Of a DNA stretch of 7,779 bases, positions 1 through 5,552 are shown in pieces. Below the pieces are notes generated by a model, which was not told the DNA's origin, made no database searches, and was given only the letters and a program-made list of their open reading frames with translations. Source of the stretch: Cyclobacteriaceae bacterium (GTDB lineage Bacteria; Bacteroidota; Bacteroidia; Cytophagales; Cyclobacteriaceae); contig JANYKP010000064.1 of assembly GCA_025358195.1 (NCBI GenBank), forward strand, positions 1 to 7,779, given 5' to 3'. Both the position numbers and the translations under genes were made by a program. Position 1 is the stretch's first letter, and the number at the start of each line of letters is the position of its first letter.

Positions 1-1
1 C

Positions 2-637
2 TACAATGACCTCCTCGTAGCATTTAAAGGCGTCTCCCGCGACACGTACGTTCGCGGTGATACGACGATGTCCAAACTTGCAACACTGAAACCGGCGTTC
101 GATAAAAGTGATCAGGGTACCATGACTGCGGGCAACAGTACTGGCTTCACCGACGGGGCGGGGGCTGTCTTGCTTGCGTCGGAAGAGTTTGCCCGTCAGC
201 ATCAACTTCCTGTGCAAGCATTCTTCCACGATGCACAGTCCGCTGCCGTTGATCATGTTCATGGCGCCGGCCTGCTGATGGCACCAACATTAGCCGTTGC
301 ACAAATGCTCAAGAGAAATCGTTTGACTTTGCAAGACTTTGACTTCTATGAAATCCACGAAGCTTTTGCCGGCCAGGTTCTCTCTACATTAAAGGCATGG
401 GAGAGCGAAGCGTATTGCCGCAAGGAACTTGGATTGGACAAAGCACTGGGTCCAATTGACCGGAGCAAGATGAATGTGAAAGGTGGAAGCCTGGCCCTCG
501 GTCATCCATTTGGAGCAACAGGATCGCGTGTCGTGGGCACAATGGCTAAATTGCTCCAAGAGAAAGGCAGTGGACGGGGATTGGTTTCTGTTTGTACCGG
601 CGGGGGGATGGGTGTGGTGGCTATTTTGCAACGCTAG
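2..637 (+). CDS. Acetyl-CoA acyltransferase (thiolase), FadI/HADHB type, 5'-truncated
   Basis: This is the C-terminal half of a thiolase, which cleaves 3-ketoacyl-CoA with CoA in fatty-acid beta-oxidation. The frame is open from the window edge, so the gene begins upstream; the ATG at 68 is internal. About 211 residues are present of the roughly 430 usual for the family. Counting from position 2, I see the catalytic His motif HEAFAGQ (His119), the GHPFGATG loop (His168) and the C-terminal catalytic Cys in CTGGGMG (Cys198). HEAF rather than NEAF, and the RGD...LKPAF...TAGNSTGFTDGA stretch, fit the FadI/mitochondrial trifunctional beta-subunit branch better than FadA; this rests on recalled family sequences. 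The nucleophilic Cys near the N-terminus lies outside the window. A FadJ-like multifunctional partner would be expected nearby, but none is visible here. I see no hairpin terminator after the TAG stop. Thiolase identity is near certain; the subtype is probable. Confidence 0.95.
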   Translation, partial: YNDLLVAFKGVSRDTYVRGDTTMSKLATLKPAFDKSDQGTMTAGNSTGFTDGAGAVLLASEEFARQHQLPVQAFFHDAQSAAVDHVHGAGLLMAPTLAVAQMLKRNRLTLQDFDFYEIHEAFAGQVLSTLKAWESEAYCRKELGLDKALGPIDRSKMNVKGGSLALGHPFGATGSRVVGTMAKLLQEKGSGRGLVSVCTGGGMGVVAILQR

Positions 638-646
638 CGAACCGAT

Positions 647-693
647 GGTAATCGGTGATCGGGTAATCATGTAACCGGTAATCGGTAATCAGG
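647..693. repeat. Degenerate tandem GGTAATCG-type repeat
   Basis: Just after the thiolase stop lie about six imperfect copies of a 7-8 base unit close to GGTAATCG, including GGTAATCGGTAATCAG near 677-692. A related stretch occurs about 4.9 kb away at 5553-5580. Both sit directly after a plus-strand stop codon. No known function is apparent; it may be a dispersed intergenic repeat of this genome. Confidence 0.6.
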
Positions 694-757
694 TCAATCG
701 CAACATAGTACCGATGATCATTAAATTCAAATTCTAGTCAATACAAAAATCTATAAT

Positions 758-2017
758 ATGAAAACACTGTCAACTATTTCCTATCTGATCTTCTACTCAC
801 TACTGGCCACCGGACAAACCTTGGTTCCTGGCAAGCCAACTGAAAATGGAATGTCGCCAGAGCGCCTTGCTCGCATTGACCAGGTAATGAATGATTATGT
901 AAGTAAAAAACAAATACCCGGTGCGGTGGTCTTTATCGCACGAAATGGTAAGATCGTATATCACAAAGCATTTGGCTACAGTGATGCCGAAAAACAAACT
1001 CCCCTCAGAAAAGATGATATCTTCCGAATCGCCTCACAAACAAAAGCCATTACCAGTCTGGCGGTGATGATGCTCTTTGAAGAGGGTAAATTTTTGCTGG
1101 ATGAACCCATCTCAAAATACATTCCCGAATTCAAGAGTCCGCGCGTAATGACCAACCTGAACTGGTCCGACACCTCCTACACCACAATACCAGCAAAAGG
1201 AGAAGTCACCATCCGTCAACTTCTTACTCATACATCGGGGATCGATTACGCCAGCATTGGCAGCCAGGAGTTCAAGGCGATTTATGCGAAAGCAAAAGTA
1301 CCGAGTGGCATTGGCAACGATAACATGGTGCTGGGTGACAAAATGAAAATATTGGGTGGCCTTCCTCTGAAGCATCAGCCGGGTGAAGCCTACACGTATG
1401 GACTCAACTCCGATGTGCTGGGCTACCTGGTTGAAGTGGTTTCGGGAATGTCATTCGATCAATTCTTACGCACACGGATCTTTCAGCCACTCGGTATGAA
1501 CGATACCTATTTCTATTTACCCAAAGAAAAGCATGCACGATTGGTAAGTCTTTACCAAAGTAAAAACGGCGTAATCGTGAAGGTAAGTAATTCCGCGTAT
1601 GATGGAGTCAATCCTGATTACCCCACACTTGCCGGAAAATATTTTTCGGGTGGCGCTGGCCTTAGCTCCACGGTGGAAGACTACGGCAGGTTCTTGCAAC
1701 TGTTCCTCAACAAAGGTGAGTATAACGGCATACGTTTACTTAGTCGCAAGACGGTAGAACTGATGCTTACCAACCAGATTCAACCACCGATGACGAATCA
1801 GTTCGGACTGGGGTTCGGATTGGAAACGGAAAAGAATGATTACCAATCGATTTATTCCGTTGGCTCATTCTCGTGGGGTGGAGCATTCAATACCCATTAC
1901 TGGGCCGACCCGAAAGAAAAACTGGTAGGCATGATCTTCACCAACATGTACAATACTCCTTACTGGAATATCGGCGACCGGTTCAAGATCCTTACCTACC
2001 AGGCAATTATTGATTAG
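758..2017 (+). CDS. Exported serine hydrolase, beta-lactamase/penicillin-binding fold (class C / family VIII esterase-like)
   Basis: This 419-residue protein of the Beta-lactamase (serine hydrolase) family probably acts outside the cytoplasm. Residues 1-20 look like a signal peptide (short basic start, hydrophobic run, possible cleavage near LLATG-Q). The SxxK nucleophile motif is SQTK at 93-96. The Tyr motif is YGLN at 214-217, in a DVLGYLVEVVSG context. WGG at 373-375 takes the place of the KTG box, as in EstB-like family VIII carboxylesterases. These features support a Ser-Lys-Tyr acyl-enzyme hydrolase. The substrate (ester, peptide or beta-lactam) cannot be told from sequence, and genuine resistance activity should not be assumed. 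The start has an A/T-rich leader without a Shine-Dalgarno, as is normal in Bacteroidota. The gene stands alone, with a strong terminator directly downstream. Confidence 0.93.
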   Translation: MKTLSTISYLIFYSLLATGQTLVPGKPTENGMSPERLARIDQVMNDYVSKKQIPGAVVFIARNGKIVYHKAFGYSDAEKQTPLRKDDIFRIASQTKAITSLAVMMLFEEGKFLLDEPISKYIPEFKSPRVMTNLNWSDTSYTTIPAKGEVTIRQLLTHTSGIDYASIGSQEFKAIYAKAKVPSGIGNDNMVLGDKMKILGGLPLKHQPGEAYTYGLNSDVLGYLVEVVSGMSFDQFLRTRIFQPLGMNDTYFYLPKEKHARLVSLYQSKNGVIVKVSNSAYDGVNPDYPTLAGKYFSGGAGLSSTVEDYGRFLQLFLNKGEYNGIRLLSRKTVELMLTNQIQPPMTNQFGLGFGLETEKNDYQSIYSVGSFSWGGAFNTHYWADPKEKLVGMIFTNMYNTPYWNIGDRFKILTYQAIID

Positions 2018-2020
2018 ATT

Positions 2021-2032
2021 GGGCTAAAGCCC
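2021..2032. repeat. Short palindrome GGGCTAAAGCCC
   Basis: A 4-bp GC stem (GGGC/GCCC) with a TAAA loop lies four bases after the hydrolase stop and 17 bases before the larger terminator hairpin. The two tetraloops, TAAA and TGAA, are similar. It may be part of the same 3'-end element or a REP-like remnant. Confidence 0.45.
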
Positions 2033-2048
2033 GTTCACACTACAGCAA

Positions 2049-2078
2049 AATTGCCATGGTCTGAAGGCCATGGCAATT
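2049..2078. terminator. Bidirectional hairpin terminator between convergent genes
   Basis: The left arm at 2049-2061 pairs with the right arm at 2066-2078. Eleven pairs are perfect, built on AATTGCCATGG/CCATGGCAATT. A T-G and a C-G pair continue inward to a TGAA tetraloop. The plus strand then reads CATTTTATT and the minus strand reads into a run of four T. The hairpin sits 31 bases after the hydrolase stop and 4 bases before the stop codon of the opposing gene, so it probably ends both transcripts. Confidence 0.82.
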
Positions 2079-2082
2079 CATT

Positions 2083-2466
2083 TTATTGAGAAACAGAGAT
2101 ATCCCGGTGATAGCCTTCAGCGAATTCGTTAAATGGAAGCTTCACAATTAACGCTGACTCTTGTTCGCTGGCAACTATATTGTTGACATCGACAAAGTAA
2201 GGAATGCTGTTATTGTAAAGCACTTTCGGAAATTTCAATGCTTTCTCCTGAGAGACAACCGGTGTGAAGTAATAAATCATTAACTGGTTGTTATTGACTT
2301 CAATCTTAACGTTGTCGAATTTAATACCGGGCACGCGAAGCGTGATTTGATGATAGGTCTGGAACTTCTGGAAACGCACGAGGGGTTGGCTTGTGCCTCC
2401 GTTCAGCGTATTCATCGTATCAATACTCGTCATTAATTCCTGCGGAAATTTCAATGTGTTTTTCAT
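2083..2466 (-). CDS. Hsp20/alpha-crystallin-like small heat shock protein
   Basis: This 127-residue protein is probably a small ATP-independent holdase chaperone of the Hsp20 family, although divergent. The alpha-crystallin-like core spans about residues 31-112. It has the early strand ending RVPG (44-47), then IKFDNVKIEVNNNQLMIY, and a closing ALIVKLPF strand (105-112) where the family normally has GxLxVxLPK. The usual Ala-x-x-x-n-G-v-L signature is weak here (ASEQESALIV). The tail RDISVSQ contains an I-x-V motif (Ile123, Val125), the element that docks onto neighbouring dimers in small heat shock proteins. The ATG at 2466 is supported by GAGGAAG at 2472-2478, five bases upstream, one of the few clear Shine-Dalgarno sequences in the window. 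No CIRCE-like operator was seen upstream. Confidence 0.82.
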   Translation of the reverse strand: MKNTLKFPQELMTSIDTMNTLNGGTSQPLVRFQKFQTYHQITLRVPGIKFDNVKIEVNNNQLMIYYFTPVVSQEKALKFPKVLYNNSIPYFVDVNNIVASEQESALIVKLPFNEFAEGYHRDISVSQ

Positions 2467-2655
2467 GGTTTCTTCCTCGAATGCCTAATCTCATATCAAT
2501 TGTTGTACCTACAATGATTTACGCCAATCCGACAGCCTTAGCCTTCTTTTAAAAGCCAAAATGACGTAAATGAAAGGTTAAATCACGCAGATTTTCGCGA
2601 TCTGTCATACCTCAATTCAAGGGAAGAAAAAGAAAACAATCTATGGCCAAGCCGT

Positions 2656-2715
2656 CATTGTGAAGCAATGAGATGGCGCGTGCCCTGCTTATGCCGAGCT
2701 TCGGCAGGCAAGCAG
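2656..2715. repeat. Cluster of nested hairpins, possible dispersed palindromic repeat remnant
   Basis: CATTG-TGAAG-CAATG forms a hairpin at 2656-2670. After it, CTGCTT (2685-2690) pairs with AAGCAG (2710-2715), enclosing TGCCGA-GCT-TCGGCA at 2692-2706. No T-tract follows, so it is not an obvious terminator. The nested palindromes resemble mobile intergenic repeats in general form; that family assignment is inference. Confidence 0.5.
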
Positions 2716-2842
2716 TACCCCCAAAGGAGGACAACGATCTATCGTGACCATTCGATCCAAGCAAATTTTATAGGTTCGGTCGCATCTTAATATCCGCGCT
2801 GGGGTATCGGTATCCGAGGCGGAGCCGGTGTAAAATTTCTTT

Positions 2843-2853
2843 GTTAGTCTAAC
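2843..2853. promoter_or_regulatory. Palindrome GTTAGTCTAAC, possible operator
   Basis: Two perfect 5-bp arms around a central T lie about 90 bases upstream of the CDF promoter element. A dyad of this size could bind a dimeric repressor, but no regulator gene is adjacent and the site is short enough to be chance. Confidence 0.25.
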
Positions 2854-2938
2854 TCTTGCCTATGAAAGATCTTACCGTAACGATGTTGCAACAACTGGTA
2901 TTTATCAGAAATCTCATTCAACTACTCACCCGGCACCG

Positions 2939-2946
2939 TACCTTTG
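2939..2946 (+). promoter_or_regulatory. Bacteroidota -7 promoter element TACCTTTG
   Basis: This is an exact match to the TAnnTTTG -7 consensus used by the Bacteroidota primary sigma factor. The upstream region has TTC at 2917-2919, at about the right distance, where TTG would be ideal. The element ends 7 bases before the GTG start of the CDF gene, so transcription would begin at or within a few bases of the start codon. Confidence 0.6.
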
Positions 2947-2953
2947 TGGGCAA

Positions 2954-3862
2954 GTGGGGCACGATCATCATCATCCGGCGGCTACAGTATCGAAAGCAAA
3001 CACGGCGTTTATAGTCGGCATTTTGCTTAATTTTATTTTTGTAGTAATTGAAGCAATCGTCGGTTTTTTTATTCATTCGCTCTCCCTTTTATCGGATGCG
3101 GCACATAACCTGGCCGACGTCGGCACATTGGCCCTTTCACTACTTGCCTTTCGCTTATTAAAAGTAAAGCCGAACGATCAGTTCACATACGGCTATCGCA
3201 AGACGTCCATCCTGGTTGCCTTATTTAATTCTGTTGTACTCCTGGTTTCCATCGGAGGAATAGCGTTTGAAGCGGTCCACAAATCACTTCTTCCGCGGAC
3301 CGAACCGTTGCCGGGCATAACAATCGCCATCGTTGCCGGTATTGGGATTGTTATCAACAGCGTAACCGCACTGCTTTTTTTCCGGGAAAGGGAAAAAGAT
3401 ATCAATATCAAGAGCGCATATCTTCATTTGTTGAGCGATGCCTTGGTTTCAGCGGGGATCGTCATCGGGGGCATCATGATTTACTTCACGAATTGGTTTT
3501 GGATTGATAACGCCCTCAGTATAATTATAGCTGCAATCATTCTGTTCAGCACTTGGCGGTTACTCAAAGCTAGCCTGCGCTTGTCACTGGACGGTGTTCC
3601 TGAAAACATACACTTGGATGAAATCAAAACAATGGCCCTGAAAATGGAAGGGGTGATCGATATCCATCACATTCATGTCTGGGCGATCAGTTCCACCGAA
3701 AATGCGATGACTGCTCACCTGGTGTTGACTGAAAGTCTGTCCAATGAACAGATCCAAAAGATAAAGCATTCTTTTAAACACGAATGGGAACACAAGAATA
3801 TTCAGCACATCACCCTAGAAACGGAGCGGGAGAATGAGCTGTGCAAAACAGAAGTTTGCTGA
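2954..3862 (+). CDS. Cation diffusion facilitator (CDF) family zinc-type efflux transporter
   Basis: This 302-residue inner-membrane metal/proton antiporter exports divalent cations, most likely Zn2+. The N-terminus is His-rich (GHDHHH, residues 2-7). Six predicted helices lie at about 16-38, 44-66, 84-107, 120-143, 157-177 and 181-200. The metal site is HNLAD (His51, Asp55) in helix 2 and HLLSD (His158, Asp162) in helix 5; paired HxxxD motifs are typical of the ZitB/CzcD zinc branch. A cytoplasmic C-terminal domain follows, with DIHHIHVW at 236-243, ending in CKTEVC with two Cys that could bind metal. The GTG start is well supported. The frame is open back to a TAA at 2831, but no ATG, GTG or TTG occurs between them, and the HDHHH start matches relatives. 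There is no Shine-Dalgarno and almost no room for a leader after the promoter element. It ends 11 bases from the convergent SemiSWEET gene. Confidence 0.95.
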   Translation: MGHDHHHPAATVSKANTAFIVGILLNFIFVVIEAIVGFFIHSLSLLSDAAHNLADVGTLALSLLAFRLLKVKPNDQFTYGYRKTSILVALFNSVVLLVSIGGIAFEAVHKSLLPRTEPLPGITIAIVAGIGIVINSVTALLFFREREKDINIKSAYLHLLSDALVSAGIVIGGIMIYFTNWFWIDNALSIIIAAIILFSTWRLLKASLRLSLDGVPENIHLDEIKTMALKMEGVIDIHHIHVWAISSTENAMTAHLVLTESLSNEQIQKIKHSFKHEWEHKNIQHITLETERENELCKTEVC

Positions 3863-3874
3863 GCGGTCACAGCT
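3837..3874. terminator. Possible shared 3'-end hairpin between convergent genes
   Basis: AGCTGT (3837-3842) pairs with ACAGCT (3869-3874), and inside it GCAAA (3843-3847) pairs with TTTGC (3855-3859). The structure covers the CDF stop codon and reaches the last base of the opposing gene. There is no good T-tract, so termination is uncertain. Confidence 0.3.
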
Positions 3875-4131
3875 TACTCTTTAAACCGGAATTTGAAAAA
3901 TATTATTACCAGGGAAAGTACCAATGTTACCGTATTGGCCGCAATCACGGGCACGTCGTTGATCAATAAGCCATACAACAGCCAACAAGAAGTGCCTGTA
4001 CAGAAAATAAGAAACATTCCAAGCGAAAGGCTTTTGGCCGACCGGCTTTGGTACGTCTTTACTACTTGCGGCACAAACGCAATGGTTGTAAGAGTGCCCG
4101 CCACGAGGCCGAGGATCTTAACAGGATCCAT
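3874..4131 (-). CDS. SemiSWEET (MtN3/saliva-like) sugar transporter
   Basis: This 85-residue, three-helix membrane protein is of the bacterial SemiSWEET family, whose members dimerise to form a sugar uniporter. I chose the ATG at 4131 because MDPVKILGLVAG matches the usual family start and gives the usual length. An in-frame ATG at 4158 would add nine residues. Helix 1 carries the hallmark PQ pair (Pro21-Gln22, in TTIAFVPQ). The loop KSAKSLSLGMF leads into helix 2 with WLLYG. Trp50 and Asn66 fall where characterised SemiSWEETs have their sugar-pocket Trp and Asn. The substrate (glucose or sucrose in known examples) cannot be deduced. The gene diverges from the sigma factor gene and converges on the CDF gene; neither suggests a shared pathway. 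Confidence 0.93.
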   Translation of the reverse strand: MDPVKILGLVAGTLTTIAFVPQVVKTYQSRSAKSLSLGMFLIFCTGTSCWLLYGLLINDVPVIAANTVTLVLSLVIIFFKFRFKE

Positions 4132-4168
4132 GCTTGAAATTAAGTGTATGGAAAACATTCATGGTCCG

Positions 4169-4176
4169 CAAAGGTA
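4169..4176 (-). promoter_or_regulatory. Bacteroidota -7 promoter element TACCTTTG (minus strand)
   Basis: Read on the minus strand this is TACCTTTG, the same octamer found before the CDF gene. It lies 10 bases before the ATG at 4158 and 37 bases before the preferred ATG at 4131. Transcription would start around 4161-4165, leaving about 30 bases of leader for the preferred start. No TTG is seen at the usual -33 distance. Confidence 0.5.
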
Positions 4177-4230
4177 TTACAAATCTGCAACGGGAATTAA
4201 TATTTTGCATTATTACATCAAATCAGTTGA

Positions 4231-4791
4231 ATGACCTTAGAACAGGAACGCGAACTGTTGCTGCGTATCCAATCGGACCGAAAGGAATTCGGGATCTTGT
4301 TCGATCATTATTATAAACCCATATTTGGCTACCTGTACCGTCGCACGGGAACATACGATCTGGCCAAAGACATGGCGGCCGAAACCTTCTTGAAAGCTTT
4401 TCTTAAAATAGACAGTTTCGTTTGGAAAGACATTGCCATTTCATCGTGGCTCTATAGAATCGCAACCAATGAAGCCAACCAATTCTTTCGGAAACGGAAA
4501 TACAAGGCGGCTGCTCTCGAAAGCATGGTGGATTTTGACCTGGCAACGCAAGTTGATGGTGAAGAAGAAAGGCAGGCGTTGGAAACTGAATTAAAGCAAC
4601 ACGATGATTTTATCCTCATACAACAAAAGCTTTCACTGTTGAACATCCGTTATCAAGAGGTCATTGCGCTACGCTACTTCGAAAACAAGGACAATCGTGA
4701 AATCAGCGCCATCCTCGGCAAACCGGAGGGAACAATAAAGTCATTGCTTTCGCGGGGGTTGGAAAAATTGCGTCGCCGCGTATTATCGTAA
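4231..4791 (+). CDS. ECF-type RNA polymerase sigma factor (sigma-70 family)
   Basis: This 186-residue sigma factor has only regions 2 and 4, the layout of the extracytoplasmic-function group. Region 2 covers about residues 20-90: LFDHYYKPIFGYLYRR, then DMAAETFLKAF, then the promoter-melting segment SSWLYRIATNEANQFFRKRK. An acidic linker around 100-125 follows. Region 4 spans about 130-183, with the helix-turn-helix in NREISAILGKPEGTIKSLLSRG (155-176), which would contact the -35 element. The ATG at 4231 has no Shine-Dalgarno. The gene heads a plus-strand cluster with two small membrane-protein genes, the usual arrangement of a sigma factor with a membrane-bound regulator. Which genes it controls cannot be told, and self-regulation is only likely by analogy. 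Confidence 0.96.
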   Translation: MTLEQERELLLRIQSDRKEFGILFDHYYKPIFGYLYRRTGTYDLAKDMAAETFLKAFLKIDSFVWKDIAISSWLYRIATNEANQFFRKRKYKAAALESMVDFDLATQVDGEEERQALETELKQHDDFILIQQKLSLLNIRYQEVIALRYFENKDNREISAILGKPEGTIKSLLSRGLEKLRRRVLS

Positions 4792-4831
4792 AGTGAATGC
4801 AACCAAAAATCGACTTTATCATTATAGTGAT

Positions 4832-5290
4832 ATGAAACCCGAAGATTTTGAGAAAAAAATGGAAGGACTCAGCACCCCAAAGAGTGAGGCTGTGCCCCCC
4901 AAGGAACTGCGATTAGCCATCGTCAGCGCGCAACGCTCCGCCGTGATGGGGATCTGGTTTGTTGTTGTACCGTGGTTCTTCCTGATGTGCGTAATCATGA
5001 AATATATTTTTCATGTCAATCTCGGCATCATCGACACCTTTGAGGAAATGATGAGGGCACTTGATAAGAATCCGCAGACCTGGTGGATCGGACCTGTTAT
5101 GCTCATGGGGCTGCCAATTGTTTCTATTATTTTGAATGCACTTGCCATCAGTCACTTCAAGTGGGAGTCTTACACGGGTTCATTGATCATATCCATCCGG
5201 ATGAGATGGCTTAACCTGTCAGTACTGGTGGTCAGCGTTGGAATCGTAGGGATCTTCTTTTTGTATCTGATTACTGAAAACTGTCGTTAA
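4832..5290 (+). CDS. Three-helix membrane protein next to ECF sigma factor, possible anti-sigma-like regulator
   Basis: This is a 152-residue inner-membrane protein of unknown function. Residues 1-36 form a polar segment (MKPEDFEKKMEGLSTPKSEA...) that could sit in the cytoplasm. Predicted helices lie at about 37-57, 85-107 and 126-146, with an acidic segment at 68-80 between the first two. I recognise no zinc-binding anti-sigma (ZAS) motif, RseA-like domain or FecR domain. The position 40 bases after the sigma gene suggests it restrains or senses for that factor, but this is inferred from context alone. A GTG at 4793 would add 13 residues and leave one base between the genes. I prefer the ATG at 4832 because the added residues look unlike a conserved N-terminus, and as far as I recall similar proteins begin MKPEDF. 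Confidence 0.75.
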   Translation: MKPEDFEKKMEGLSTPKSEAVPPKELRLAIVSAQRSAVMGIWFVVVPWFFLMCVIMKYIFHVNLGIIDTFEEMMRALDKNPQTWWIGPVMLMGLPIVSIILNALAISHFKWESYTGSLIISIRMRWLNLSVLVVSVGIVGIFFLYLITENCR

Positions 5291-5308
5291 ATTTATATCA
5301 ATAAATTT
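5289..5308. promoter_or_regulatory. AT-only palindrome abutting a start codon
   Basis: AAATTTAT (5289-5296) and ATAAATTT (5301-5308) form a perfect 8-bp stem around ATCA. The element overlaps the TAA stop of the upstream gene and ends one base before the ATG at 5310. A weak RNA hairpin here could modulate translation of the small protein, or the site may only be AT-rich spacer. Confidence 0.35.
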
Positions 5309-5309
5309 T

Positions 5310-5543
5310 ATGAGACTCAATTGGTTTATTCGAAAAGGGATTTTTTTTCTTCCCTACTCAACCGTTGGCTGGGTGATTTTTATTGCGGCCGTTGCCTATG
5401 CCGTTTATCTCTTTATCGATATCGACAGTCGGTCACACTCGGTAAGTGATACGTTGATTAACTGGGTATTTAATTGCCTGATCGTGGCGGTGGGGTATTC
5501 ACTGATCGGATTTTTTACGGAGAAGAAACGTAAAGAATCTTAG
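5310..5543 (+). CDS. Small two-helix membrane protein, unknown function
   Basis: This 77-residue hypothetical protein begins 19 bases after the preceding membrane-protein gene, so it is probably co-transcribed with the sigma factor. A basic N-terminus (RLNWFIRKG) precedes a hydrophobic helix at about 17-37. A short polar loop (IDIDSRSHSVSDT, residues 37-49) follows, then a second helix at about 51-69 and a strongly basic tail EKKRKES. By the positive-inside rule both ends are in the cytoplasm, giving a hairpin topology. The third position in the cluster suggests a role with the neighbouring membrane protein. I do not recognise a family. Coding status is supported by the charge pattern, the length without stops and the tight spacing. 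Confidence 0.72.
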   Translation: MRLNWFIRKGIFFLPYSTVGWVIFIAAVAYAVYLFIDIDSRSHSVSDTLINWVFNCLIVAVGYSLIGFFTEKKRKES

Positions 5544-5552
5544 TTTCGGAGT

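Larger units (their letters stand above)
2467..2938. other. Long intergenic region with several small hairpins, no convincing gene
   Basis: This stretch separates the divergent heat shock and CDF genes. I see no credible coding region. It holds a small inverted repeat TTGTA-CC-TACAA at 2503-2514, the palindrome CTTTTAAAAG at 2546-2555, a hairpin cluster at 2656-2715 and an isolated AAAGGAGG at 2723-2730. It also holds GGTATCGGTATCCG around 2803-2816 and the odd palindrome GTTAGTCTAAC at 2843-2853. The promoter for the minus-strand heat shock gene must lie here, but I could not identify a matching TAnnTTTG. Confidence 0.6.

Noticed and set aside
758..2017. True antibiotic-resistance beta-lactamase
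   Set aside because: The SxxK, Tyr and WGG motifs fit the broad serine-hydrolase/esterase group. Nothing shows a dedicated beta-lactamase, and the genomic setting is ordinary.
2744..2773. Nine-codon GTG frame after AAAGGAGG
   Set aside because: It is too short, has a 13-base spacing from the Shine-Dalgarno, and has no sign of attenuator structure downstream.
2862..3011. Short open frame starting MKDLTVTMLQQ upstream of and overlapping the CDF gene start
   Set aside because: It gives about 50 residues, has no recognisable features, and its second half is an out-of-frame reading of the His-rich CDF start. The CDF promoter element also lies inside it.
4201..4207. TATTTTG as a -7 promoter for the sigma factor gene
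   Set aside because: It is one base short of the TAnnTTTG consensus and has no TTG at the right distance. The same heptamer occurs inside the thiolase gene at about 623-629, so it is not specific.
3893..4234. 113-residue plus-strand open frame opposite SemiSWEET
   Set aside because: It is a shadow of the clearly conserved SemiSWEET gene on the other strand and shows no protein-like pattern.
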